Shown here: positions 45,833 to 55,724 of the stretch, one piece after another
Position numbering within the stretch: the stretch's first letter is position 1
How the letters are laid out: each line of letters begins with the position of its first letter
NCBI GenBank assembly: GCA_023313575.1
Contig: JAJTTP010000004.1
Span: forward strand, 2,356,001 to 2,420,000
DNA: 64,000 nucleotides
Direction: 5' to 3'
Origin: Eutypella sp. D-1
Taxonomy: Eukaryota > Ascomycota > Sordariomycetes > Xylariales > Diatrypaceae
Translations under genes and position numbers: made by a program
Notes under the pieces: generated by a model
What the model saw: only the letters and a program-made list of their open reading frames with translations
What the model was told of the DNA's origin: nothing
The model's database searches: none

Positions 45833-48069
45833 TTAGGTCCTTTGGCTATCATCTGGTACGATGTGTAGATGCGTTCTACCGCCGACCAGAACCGACAATG
45901 ATAGGCTGCCTTGATCATCCGCGGTGAACGTCTTCCCCTGGCATGTGTACCGTCTTGCTGGCTCCAGGCGAGTAACGCCCAGCTTGAAGGTTCCTGCATC
46001 CGCAGAGGGATAAAGGACAAGTTCTAGATCTCTAGATGAGTGCGACCGGGCTTTTGCAATGAGCACGCCAGGATAGGGCACCTCCGACAGGATCGGACCT
46101 TTCATGGCCGCTTCGGGTGGACCCTGTGTATGAAGAGACAGAGGTTAGCGTTGAACATAAAAATAATCTCGCACTGTCTGTATCTGGACTTGCCCTCTTA
46201 ACAAGGCGCTCGTAGGCACCCGGTTGAAGGAGCGTCGCCTTCAAAGTCTCATAGTTCAGTAAGGTGGAAGCTCGGGACGGATCGAGGTGCTTCGCGCCCG
46301 ATGGTTCAGTCACGTAGCCCCAGCCCTGCTCCATTTTGTCCAATGCTGCCTTCTTCAATGCTTCGTCGCCATGCTCTGCAGCGGCGCAGGCAGTCTGTGG
46401 TAGTGGAGCCAGTGAGTTCTTCTTATAATTCCCTGGGTCAATAAGATCTGCGCCAATCAAGCCCTCGAAAGTAATATCGCGTGTCTTCTCGTTAAACCTG
46501 ATCGTCTCCTCACGCAGAATTGCCCACATGCGACGGGAAAGATGTCGAACCGACGCGCCGGCCAAGTCTACCGCGGTCAGATCTCCTGTGGCGGCACAGA
46601 GCCCGGGGATGGTGAAGCCAGTCAGCTCAGACCGTATGGTTAGAACACTACCGTCTTTGTTGGAGAAGTTCGTGTTTAGCGACTCCTCAAAGATAGGAAG
46701 AAGTATATCTGTAGACTTGGTGCCGAAGAATCGATCGTATGCGATGGCTCCCATCATTCCCTGCAGGTTGCATACGACGTAAATCCAGTTGGGCTCGCAG
46801 GGGATTAGGAAATACGGATTGGCGGACCACTGCCTGACGAGAGTCGCCTGGAGGTCATGAAGACTGTATTTATAGGTAGCACCCTTCCCAAGGCAAAATT
46901 CCAGGCTACCGGGCTGTGTATATCTCAGATCGCCGGTATTAGCTGTATACAGCATAACGCCTTGCAAGAGGAAGCCCGATACCATGATATTATCATTTTG
47001 GATTGGGTCCGAGTCGAACGAGAACTTTCCCGCAAGCCTCTCCCATTTCCAAAATTTGAGAATATCCGGCGTCAAAGACTTCTCTATCACTCTGCGATAC
47101 GCCTCGTTGATGTAGCCGTGGGCATTGGGGACATAGGTGCACTGATACAAGGCCAGGGCGTACATCATTTGGTATAGCCGATACCGCATCGCAGAAGTCT
47201 GAAATTGGTCGATTCGAACGAACCCAGACCAGTCGTTGATACTCTGAAACGCGTGGTCGAAGAGATATTGTACCTTCCGGAGGGATTCGAGATCGAGCTC
47301 GTAATCTTCCTCTCGCGTTGCAACATTCGAGGCGGTCTTGTCTAGTTCAGCCAATCGCCGGGGTATGTACTTGTTCCTCTCGGCTCGTCTTTTTACTGCC
47401 CTAGCTCTTTCGGACGCTGATGAGGCGTTGGCAGATAAGAACACAATGGCTAGGAGGGTTGGAGCTAAGATGCCTGCGGGTTCCCAAACTGTGTCCTCAG
47501 TCGTGATGTAAGCACCAGCAATGGAAAAAGTCCAAACCAGCAGCGGGAAGACAATAGCGCCAGCTCCAAACCACTTTACAACCAATTAGTTAGTAATTCT
47601 TTTCTCTCCAAGAATACAACAGGTAGTTACTGACGGCAAAGAGTGAAAATGGAACAGCTAGCCATGTGAGGGCTAGGAGTACAGCGCCCAATATGTTGGC
47701 GCTGGCAAGGTATCCGGCGCCCGGGAAGACGAGCCCTAGAACTGCTGCCCTCAACCTTTGATCGAGGCTGTACCATGGTTGGAAGAATATGAACACTGCG
47801 CCTGCAGCAACTAAGGACCATACCACAAGGGTGGTGGTCTGTACACTTTTACGGTGTGGCCCGGTTCCGGCATTAGGTGGTATCAGCTCTCGGAAGTAGG
47901 GATCTAGATATTCCTAGTCGTCAGAAGAGCTGAAAAGCATACCGAGTGGTAAAAGATGGAAGGGCGCAGATGGCGTACTTTTAACCCCCACGACATTAGT
48001 TGAGTTTGACTTGTTCTTTTCATTGTAACGCAAATCCGAGCCTGATTTCGTGTCCTGGTGAAGGTTCAT
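45833..48069 (-). CDS. membrane-tethered linalool dehydratase/isomerase-like protein
   Basis: Four exons on the minus strand, 48069-47943, 47903-47635, 47573-46194 and 46123-45833, give 688 residues. The last intron appears to be GC..AG (GCAAGT..ACACAG) and restores RLVKR to GPPEAAMKG; a GTTAAG donor six bases upstream is the alternative and also keeps frame. Residues 60-190 hold about four hydrophobic helices (VVWSLVAAGAVFIFF, LTWLAVPFSLFAW, GAIVFPLLVWTFSIAGAY, ILAPTLLAIVFLSA). The following (alpha/alpha)-barrel-like part carries PCEPNWIYVVC with C391 and C400, nine apart as in the two active-site cysteines of bacterial linalool dehydratase-isomerase, plus QNDNIMVSG. By family it should act on an allylic terpene alcohol or related prenyl substrate. 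The substrate and the reaction are unknown. The promoter shares a 20-base element with the ATPase gene. Confidence 0.82.
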
Positions 48070-49040
48070 GGTGGAATTTCTCTAAGTTGCTGGGTCAGGT
48101 TGGAAAGTATGTTGCGAAGCAACAGCGTGAGGCGAAGAAACGGGGCCCTGTGATATAGAGTGGGCGAAAAGGTCTAATATCGACTTTACTGAGCGGCTCA
48201 AGGATATTGCAACTATTAGGCAAACATAATACACAGCGTTTGTGCCGAACTTCATAAGGAAAACACCAAGAAGGCCAGTCTCCAAATTATGAAGGTCTGT
48301 TCTACTTGACTCTAGACCTTCATCACTTCATGTTGACCGAGCTCAAATGTGACAGTGAATTTTCTGACATCTTATAAACATTCACGCTACCGAATATGGA
48401 TGGCGTAGCATATAGTTCGTGGGACACAAGTGGGGAAGTGCTTGGCTCTGAATTATATTTATTCACCTCGGTCATGTTGTTGGCGGAATGGATAGGCTTC
48501 TTAGCGAGCTTTCCCATAACTAACAAGGTATGGTGGTAGGCAAGATCATCGTGCCTTTAGGGGTTGAAGCATCCTGAATTTTGAGATCAAAACTCGATCA
48601 TAGTAGGATTATATTAGCATGAGGGGACCTATGTACTCCCGAATACGTGACTCATAGTCTGCCCCCAGCTTTTGCAGCACCTCGGGCGTTGCAACTCAAG
48701 AGAGACCCCCCAAGAATTTATCAAGTCGTCCAAGTACTTCACATCTATCAAGCATATGATACAAACAATTTCATTGCGAGAAAACCCTGTATTTATCATA
48801 TTTTCTGATTTTTCGATTCCTACTTCGTTATTATAATACAATGCTACAATTCACGGCTATCCAGTCCGTTCGAATAAAGCCCGAGGGCTACATGAAATAG
48901 TTTTATCTTCTGTTTCAATGGACAGGGGGGCTTTTTATATACATAATTGTAGGGTCTTGCATAGAGTTGTGTTGGATAATTGACTCCTACCAGTCAATTA
49001 TAGCACTGCCTACTCTATAACTTCGACACTCTATCACTTC
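48070..49040 (-). promoter_or_regulatory. promoter of Ldi-like gene and spacer, 1 kb
   Basis: TGACAGTGAATTTTCTGACA at 48350-48369, about 280-300 bases upstream of the Ldi-like start. On the gene strand it reads TGTCAGAAAATTCACTGTCA. The remainder is AT-rich with no supported gene. Confidence 0.55.
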
Positions 49041-49644
49041 CTAAGCAAGCCTAGTAAGATAGAAATAGTAAGTACCATGTTCTACAAGATCCTTGTTTGA
49101 CATTGCTCCCATGACAACGCCTTCTGACACATAGCGGAAGAAGTCGATAATAGGGAACTTGTCGTAAATCATGGCCGCCGTCACCACACCCCGAAACTTG
49201 ACCTCCCGTAGCTGTAATGACAACGGTTAGATACTGTCTGTTTCAATAAATGCGTTGCCAACTCGACCAACCTGTGCATGCCCGTACTGCTGAAAATGTA
49301 CACGGTTTCCTTTCTCATCCGTGATCATGATAGGGTCCACGTGATCGACTGAGTGGAAATCCTTTCCAGCCCAATTAAATGTGGTCAGTTGCTCGTGAAT
49401 AGGATGGCCAGTGTCGAAGCTCCCGCCTTTCCACTTGCCGACCAGAGTCTCGGGAGCAACTGGTGGGAGAGCATTGTAGACTTCCTCGACCTCGGTCTCC
49501 TTGACCTTACCCCCAGTCTTGACGATCTTATTGAAACGTTCTACCGCACTATGTAATCGCATTGTCAGCGCTACTATTTCACCATGTGGCGCCTTAGAGG
49601 CATACGGAATATGCTTGTGAGGTCCCAACTTACGATGAGGCCAT
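49041..49644 (-). CDS. GXWXG/DUF4334 domain protein
   Basis: Three exons on the minus strand, 49644-49634 (only 11 bases), 49548-49272 and 49211-49041, give 152 residues (MASSAVERFNKIV...). A start at an ATG inside the upstream reading (about 49562, MRLHSAVERF) is the alternative and gives the same downstream protein. The N-terminal part contains LVGKWKGGSFDTGHPIHEQL, the GxWxG motif (GKWKG), and NWAGKDFHSVDHVDPIM. The last exon (LREVKFRGVVTAAMIYDKFP, then IIDFFRYVSEGVVMGAMSNK) is the DUF4334 part, ending in YFYLTRLA. These domains occur together in small, mainly bacterial proteins of unknown function, probably binding a small hydrophobic ligand (inference). It shares a 450-base divergent promoter with the SDR at 50095, which strongly suggests co-expression. 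Confidence 0.82.
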
Positions 49645-50094
49645 TGTGTGTAAATTCGTTATTCAACAGGATATAGCTTCAGATGCGTTGCTTTAGAGTA
49701 TGAAGTGTAGGATATTGCGAGAATTAAAGTTTTTCGGTCATGTAGCGCGGTGCTTTGATATACAAGAATGTCCTCGGCCGGAACTAGCGGGTGGATGTGG
49801 AGCGGAAGTGGACTGCGGGAAAAAATGTCTCAGTCAGAAACATCTGACAAGATCAGGTACGATGGAACTGACCAGGTGATCTGCAAAACCTACGTATGTA
49901 GTGAAACTTAAATGCCTCTGTCAGGGATTCGTTGTCAGAAAAAAGTGACAATTGTTCAATCCTTAGACCCGTAAGTTATACAGGCGGAGGAGCAACGTAG
50001 TCAATTCGTTTAGGTATAAGATTCAGAGGTTGATTGTGGAAACTACGGGTGGTAATAATTAGCTAGTATTCCAGCTGCCGCTATCTATTTCACC
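49645..50094. promoter_or_regulatory. divergent promoter of DUF4334 gene and SDR
   Basis: Contains a perfect inverted repeat GTCAGA-AACA-TCTGAC at 49833-49848; TGTCAG at 49919-49924; and TGTCAGAAAAAAGTGACA at 49933-49950, itself an inverted pair TGTCA..TGACA. These resemble the elements in the ATPase and Ldi-like promoters (TGTCAGAAAA). Confidence 0.6.
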
Positions 50095-51319
50095 ATGGAA
50101 GCAGCAAGTATCCTTGACATCACTGCCTCTAAAGGCCGCGAGCTGTTCGCTCTTGCCCATTCGTTTCTTAGCGGTGACCAAACATCACATTTGGCCCGCG
50201 CTGGCCTCGTAGCCTCGGCTGCTGCATTGTCTCTCTACACATTGAATAGGGCCTTGAATATTAGGGCGTTGAACCATGGGACGAAAGCCTCGTTTGATTG
50301 GTCGAAGGAGATTGTTGTTGTCACGGGAGGATCAGGTGGCATCGGTGGTGAGACCGTGAAGCGCCTCGCTGCCTCGGGCACAACAGTCGTAGTGCTGGAT
50401 CTGATCCCCCTGACGTATAAAAAAAGCAAGCCAGCCCCACCAAAGCGGGAATATTCAGGAGGAAATTGCTAACTTTGAGTACTACAGCGAGAAACATTCA
50501 CTATTACCAGTGCAACTTGACCAACTTTGACCAGCTTCAAAGCGTAGCCGCTAAGATTCGAACGTGAGTTGACGCAGGATATGCGCCAGTTAACATTGAG
50601 CCATATTTGACAATGCAATTTTAGCGAGGTTGGCGAGCCGACAGTAATCGTTGCGAATGCTGGAATATGTCGCGGGAACCCAATACTTAAGGCTGAAAAG
50701 AAGGATCTTGAGCTGTCAGTCACCCCACCCCCCACAAAAAAGGAAAATTCTTCTATCCCCTATTTTTATAGCGTTCGTCTAACTTCAACCTCTTACCTTA
50801 CCTAGTACTTTTGGCGTCAATGCCCTAGGCATCCTATTCACCGCGAAGACCTTTCTTCCCGCTCTAGTCTCGCATAATCATGGCCATTTCCTGATAGTGG
50901 CTTCGCAAACCGGCTATCTCACCTTGACTGGAGGGACCGACTACTGTGCAAGCAAGGCGGCAGCGATATCCATTTACGAAGGTCTACACAGCGAAATGAA
51001 GCATTACTACAAGGCACCGGCTGTCAGGGTGTCGTGTATCTCACCCACTCATGTCCAGACTTCACTCTTCAAAGGCATTGATAATCCACCGGGAATGGCG
51101 AGCATCACCCCACAGTCACTTTCAGAGACAATTGAAGGCGTCTTGAAGAGCGGGCGTGCGCAGAATCTTCTTGTGCCCAGTTCCATCGCACTGACCCTGA
51201 CTAGGGCGCTTCCAGATTGGGTGAGAATTTTCTTGCAGGACTGGTCGGCAGGTGCTCTTAAGGACTTGGTGCCGCGCAATGATGTAGCAAAACTTGCTAC
51301 ATCTGGTGCAAGAGACTAG
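50095..51319 (+). CDS. short-chain dehydrogenase/reductase in the cluster
   Basis: Four exons, 50095-50425, 50488-50563, 50625-50714 and 50806-51319, give 336 residues. The first intron reads best as GC..AG (GCAAGC..CTACAG, branch GCTAAC), joining LTYKK to TRNIHYYQCNLTN; a GTATAA donor 11 bases upstream paired with a nearby AG is the weaker alternative. A hydrophobic segment LVASAAALSLYTLNRAL (about 38-54) may tether the protein to a membrane. SDR motifs: TGGSGGIGG (77-85), ANAG, and YCASK as active-site tyrosine and lysine. It belongs to the same membrane SDR type as the gene at 38698. The likely role is NAD(P)-dependent oxidation or reduction of a cluster product. It is transcribed away from the DUF4334 gene from a shared promoter. 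Confidence 0.9.
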
Positions 51320-53407
51320 GTTGCCACTTCCAATCTGGTAGAATCTCATAATTCTGTTAAAGGGAAAGGACGAAAGGATGGATAGATTTCTCGGAATATT
51401 GTATATATAGTAATGGATTGTTTTGCTTTGGAAACGTGACCGAGCATGAATGGCATACCATGTAGTCCGTACAAGACGAACTATATGACATGCGATAGAG
51501 GTGGCAGAGGAGAAAAAATGTCCTCCATTTCAACGGGACCGGCAAACACTACATGTAGAGCCTCTATTGACATGGCACAGCGTGGTTACTGTACGCTCCT
51601 TAGATGCATTTATAGGTCAAAGTGTATGACGCGGTGACTTCCGTCCTGGAGGTGCGAAGCTGATTGACGTGAATAAAGGGAAAGTGGCGCGTAATTGGTA
51701 GGAAAGTTGATCTGTAACGGTCTGACCTATCTAGGCAACTTATTTAGAGATGCTGGCTCTTGATGGAGACTAGGCCGGCGAGATCTTCGAACTGAGCATC
51801 CGGATGCCGAATACAACTACCTTCGAAAGCCGCTTCTGCCGCTCGGCGTCTCGGATCACTGCCGGCTTCTGGATGATGATAGGGCTGGTAGACGGGTATG
51901 GGGATATTGGCGAGGGCTTCACCTTCCGCACGGTTATTCAAACTGGAACTCGTCTCCTCTCCATAACAGTGATGTTCCCTGGATGGGGAACGCCTGCACA
52001 GGTTGCGAAGTGGCGTGGATTGGGAGAGACATCGCCGCGCATCCCTGGGAAAAGGATCGCTCATGGTTTAAAAAAGGGGGCTAGCGTGCTTGTTTAGTAT
52101 TGCCCAACAAACCATTCAGGTCGACGTTAACCACATAGGTCGTGTCCTAATGACGGGTCGTCGCTGACCGGCTACCTAGTGCAGTGCTCGCAAGAATCAG
52201 GACAGTAGGGCTCCACATCAGCCCACGTGGCTGCCGGGCCGGGCCGTCAAGATTTACTGGTCCAAGACATCAAAATGTGTACATAGGGAACCTATGATTC
52301 TCGTTCAGAAATAATAGCCAGCGTTTTTTAGTTGTTACATTATCGTACAGTTCAGCTTATTGGAACGCGATTGAGCCCTAAAAAGCTGGCGTCTAATCTG
52401 CAATGGATAAGGGGTAGCCTCTTGGCACCTAGCTACTTAGGTATGCACTTAAAAGTCTTCCGTGGGGGGATCCTACCCTACTCGAGCCACGCACGAAAAG
52501 GAGTATAATTTCGGACGAATCAGAAGTAAACATTGGCCTACAAGGCCACCGATCGTAAAGAGATCGAATATGTCTCGTGCCAGTACCAGAGATAAGAAGT
52601 ATACCCGAATTAGATCCGTTTAATAAGCTCGGCATAAGACGACGTTCCACCGCTTCAGTTCCATCTGAGCCTCTAGCGACGGGAGCCGTTATTGACAGTG
52701 AAATGCAGGCGCCGTATTCACGCCTGTAGCATAAGGCAAGGATCTGCTGATACCGCCGGCGCGGAATTACGACGCCTACATCAGACCAAGACTTTTCCCT
52801 TATCTCTACCCATATTTCGCCCAATCAGGATCGTCACAGCCAAACTAATGACAGCAGACGGTGACCAAGGTGTTGCCATGTCCTACCACGAGCCCGGAAT
52901 CGACCCCTTCTACTATCTAGAAATCGAAAAGGAGGCAGCTAGGCATCCGGGTACATTTACCTGTTGAGTTGCGCGTTCATCTTACTCGCCGAATCCGATA
53001 AGAAATATGTCGCCTAGTGACGCCGTTGCCTTAGCATGCCTTATCGCAGGTTGCACCGCGGAAAAATGGCGGACCACGTATAGCTGAAAGGCCGAGGGGA
53101 CCGTGAAATAACATGTGTGCACGGAAGTCAGATGTGGCGCAGATAAATATAATGAAACCATAATTTCTTTGTGTGTTTGGGGAGTTTAATTCCAGTATTC
53201 TCCACCGGTCATTTGAAATAGGCTTCGGGCTTCCCCAGATTCTCTGTTCGGCTTCACCAATCCGTCAGTTCGCTAGCTTGACCCGCCCAATCTTCATGCG
53301 GATGTACCTGCGTGATAGCCACATATCTACTACGTACGTAACTACGCAGCCTTGTATCAAGACATATAATGCCACTGTTGGCGGCGCCAACTCCAAACTA
53401 GTCTGCG
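51320..53407. other. intergenic, 2.1 kb, with one doubtful frame
   Basis: No supported gene. A minus-strand frame at 52064-51744 (106 residues) contains NIPIPVYQPYHHPEAGSDPR and HPDAQFEDLAGLVSIK, which looks more protein-like than its surroundings and could be the 3' end of an old gene; no upstream exon is found. A plus-strand frame ending at 52967 has MSYHEPGIDPFYYLEIEKEA, likewise isolated. Confidence 0.35.
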
Positions 53408-55216
53408 ATGCTGTGGGACACTACCACAATAGCGGCCACTGTTACGCGGCAGTTCGTGTGTTCCAATCTTCCCACTGATGAGATCGAACACTTAGATCGA
53501 CCGTTGGCATTCGCCGGTGGGTTAACTGACGGCACCTATTGGGAATGGATCAACGAAAAGGCAAAGAGGTTATTCCTCATTCTCGTCGACCTTGGATGCC
53601 CAAACCAGATATTCGCCCTAATCGACGATTCCTGGGATGATGACGATCTTCCAATTTCCATGGAACAGATAGGGCGTCTGGCCTTACCAGGTGTACGAGA
53701 CGAGCGGTTCGATCGCAAGTTTTATTCCCGCCAGTTCCACTATTTAATAAGATACCTGGATCAGGGTAGTCACATAGTGTACCATGAGGACGAAGTCGTA
53801 CCTCTAAGCGTTGTGGATAGACGCCCGGCCTTAAACAGCGTAGCAGATCGCGTTGAAATATCAAATAGGCCTGGTGAGGTCTTCTCCCGTCGACGTATTC
53901 CTCTAGGTAGTGGCGCAGGCCTCGTCTCGTACGAAGAGTTCATCCATGAAGTGAACAACGCGAAAGACGTCCAAAACAATCATATCGCATCGTACTATGG
54001 ATCATACACCCAATTGGGGTTCGGGTACGTCCTTTTCTCCCCGGTGAGCGACTTCAGCCTCAAGTCTCTTTTGACTAGCATGCCCACGCCGGTGAAGGCA
54101 CTTGACAAGCTGGTCCGGCGGGAACTGGTGATGAATTGGATCCACTGCCTGGTCGACACACTCTGCTATATCCACTGCCGCGGCAGCTCGTACGGGAACA
54201 TTAAACCATCATCAGTCCTGTTCGATTCAAGGAACAATGTATTCTACACCGATCTTACGCGCTTAAGCGGGGAATCCCTTTCACTCGCGACGTCTGACAG
54301 ATCTGCATTTGACAAGGAGACATACGACTATGCAGCACCAGAACAATGGTATAGGTCCTCCGCAACCAGTCTCGCCACTTCATCATTTCGGAACAATATG
54401 TCAGGCCCCACATCACCAGATAGTACCAAATTCAGCATCAATCGAGAACTAGGAAATAGCAATCGCAGTGGAAGCAATAGCGAAGGCAGTACCTCGCCCC
54501 GCGCCCTGCACGGCACACCAACCCCTAATCTGAACCCCCAGGCGGCTGACATATTTTCTCTTGGATGCGTGATCCTGGAACTCCTCAGCTTCCAGATGAA
54601 ACGCCAGACGAAGTCATTCGCAAGTCACCGGGCGACCCGGCACAAAACACCAGGCCGTGGCGGCGCTATCCCGGACTCCTCGTTCCACAAGAACCTGACG
54701 CAGGTAGAATCGTGGATGACGGGTCTCGCGAAGGATGCGGAGAAGAAGATTGGCGCGAAGAAGACCAGTAGCGACGACGAACAGTCGAAGAGGGTGTTTC
54801 GTGGTGTCACGCCGACCCTCCACCTCGTTGCCCGCATGCTTGCCGCCGCGCCCCACGAGAGACCCACCGCCAAGGAGGTCGAGCGGCGCATGTATAGCAT
54901 CCTCACCGAGGACTGTGGTATCGTAGAGCCGCATTGCGTGCACGAGTATGGCGACTGGGACTTCGGGCTGGGAAAACTACGGATGGCAGATGGCGAGTTG
55001 GGTGATAGCGAGCGAATAGTATCCACCGCGGCCGCGACCGCGCCGATGCAGGACCTGATGAGACCTGATAGCGGCTCAAGATCTGAACCACATTCCCTTT
55101 TGCACGGTCGGCATAGAAGCAAGGATCGCGAGACCATAGGTAGTTACGGTGGTCATAGCGATCCTGGAATCTCTCGTCCCGGCATTAATGACGGATTCCA
55201 TGCGCGGGCCTGGTAG
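53408..55216 (+). CDS. fungal protein-kinase-like protein, probable pseudokinase
   Basis: A single frame of 602 residues starting MLWDTTTIAATVTRQFV. The first 160 residues (LAFAGGLTDGTYWEWINEKA, ALIDDSWDDDDLPISMEQIG) belong to a known fungal-specific kinase-like family. The kinase fold spans about 160-520: RRRIPLGSGAG replaces the glycine loop, the catalytic loop reads YGNIKPSSVLF (about 262-272) where HRDxKxxN is expected, DLT (282-284) stands where DFG should be, and AAPEQ (309-313) keeps the APE motif. A 100-residue Ser/Asn-rich insert precedes DIFSLGCVILELL. Without the catalytic Asp and the metal-binding Asn it is unlikely to transfer phosphate, so a scaffold role is inferred. A short upstream exon cannot be excluded. 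The C-terminal tail is disordered. Confidence 0.85.
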   Translation: MLWDTTTIAATVTRQFVCSNLPTDEIEHLDRPLAFAGGLTDGTYWEWINEKAKRLFLILVDLGCPNQIFALIDDSWDDDDLPISMEQIGRLALPGVRDERFDRKFYSRQFHYLIRYLDQGSHIVYHEDEVVPLSVVDRRPALNSVADRVEISNRPGEVFSRRRIPLGSGAGLVSYEEFIHEVNNAKDVQNNHIASYYGSYTQLGFGYVLFSPVSDFSLKSLLTSMPTPVKALDKLVRRELVMNWIHCLVDTLCYIHCRGSSYGNIKPSSVLFDSRNNVFYTDLTRLSGESLSLATSDRSAFDKETYDYAAPEQWYRSSATSLATSSFRNNMSGPTSPDSTKFSINRELGNSNRSGSNSEGSTSPRALHGTPTPNLNPQAADIFSLGCVILELLSFQMKRQTKSFASHRATRHKTPGRGGAIPDSSFHKNLTQVESWMTGLAKDAEKKIGAKKTSSDDEQSKRVFRGVTPTLHLVARMLAAAPHERPTAKEVERRMYSILTEDCGIVEPHCVHEYGDWDFGLGKLRMADGELGDSERIVSTAAATAPMQDLMRPDSGSRSEPHSLLHGRHRSKDRETIGSYGGHSDPGISRPGINDGFHARAW

Positions 55217-55724
55217 CAGCAGTCTGATGGGAATACATTCCCCTCCGTGGAAGCAGTAACTGATCTATCGACTATTCCATATCGTGCCAATGAGTATTGG
55301 ATTTAACACCTTAATATCTCACACCGTTAACGAGTATATTCCTTCAATTGAAGCACTGTTCTTTTTCTTGTCGAAACCAATAAGCTTCACAATTTTAGCT
55401 TTAGATAGCCGCTCCAGTCCATACTTTTCAGCCTGTAACCACTCATACGACGATCAGCGACACTGCGTCGCAGCCATCACGACTGCGATACCAGAGACTA
55501 GTCTTTACTACTTGAAAATATTACAAGATCTAACCATCCGATTGCTTTATATCCAGAACTTGACGTATGGACATACCGATTCGATGTACAAATGCAGCAC
55601 ATAATGATTGACTCTAAAGCACCTAGGTACACACCCATCCGTTTGGGGGGTGGAGGCAGTGAGGGGTCCAGCCCCTGTTTGCCCTAACTCGTAATGATCA
55701 AGTATCACAATCTCTCACCTCTCA
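55217..55724. other. intergenic between convergent genes
   Basis: 508 bases. An open frame at 55284-55604 lacks any domain. Nothing else is seen. Confidence 0.5.

Noticed and set aside
47574..47634. Apparent frame break in the Ldi-like gene
   Set aside because: A normal 61-base GT..AG intron in a membrane-helix region; frame is restored.
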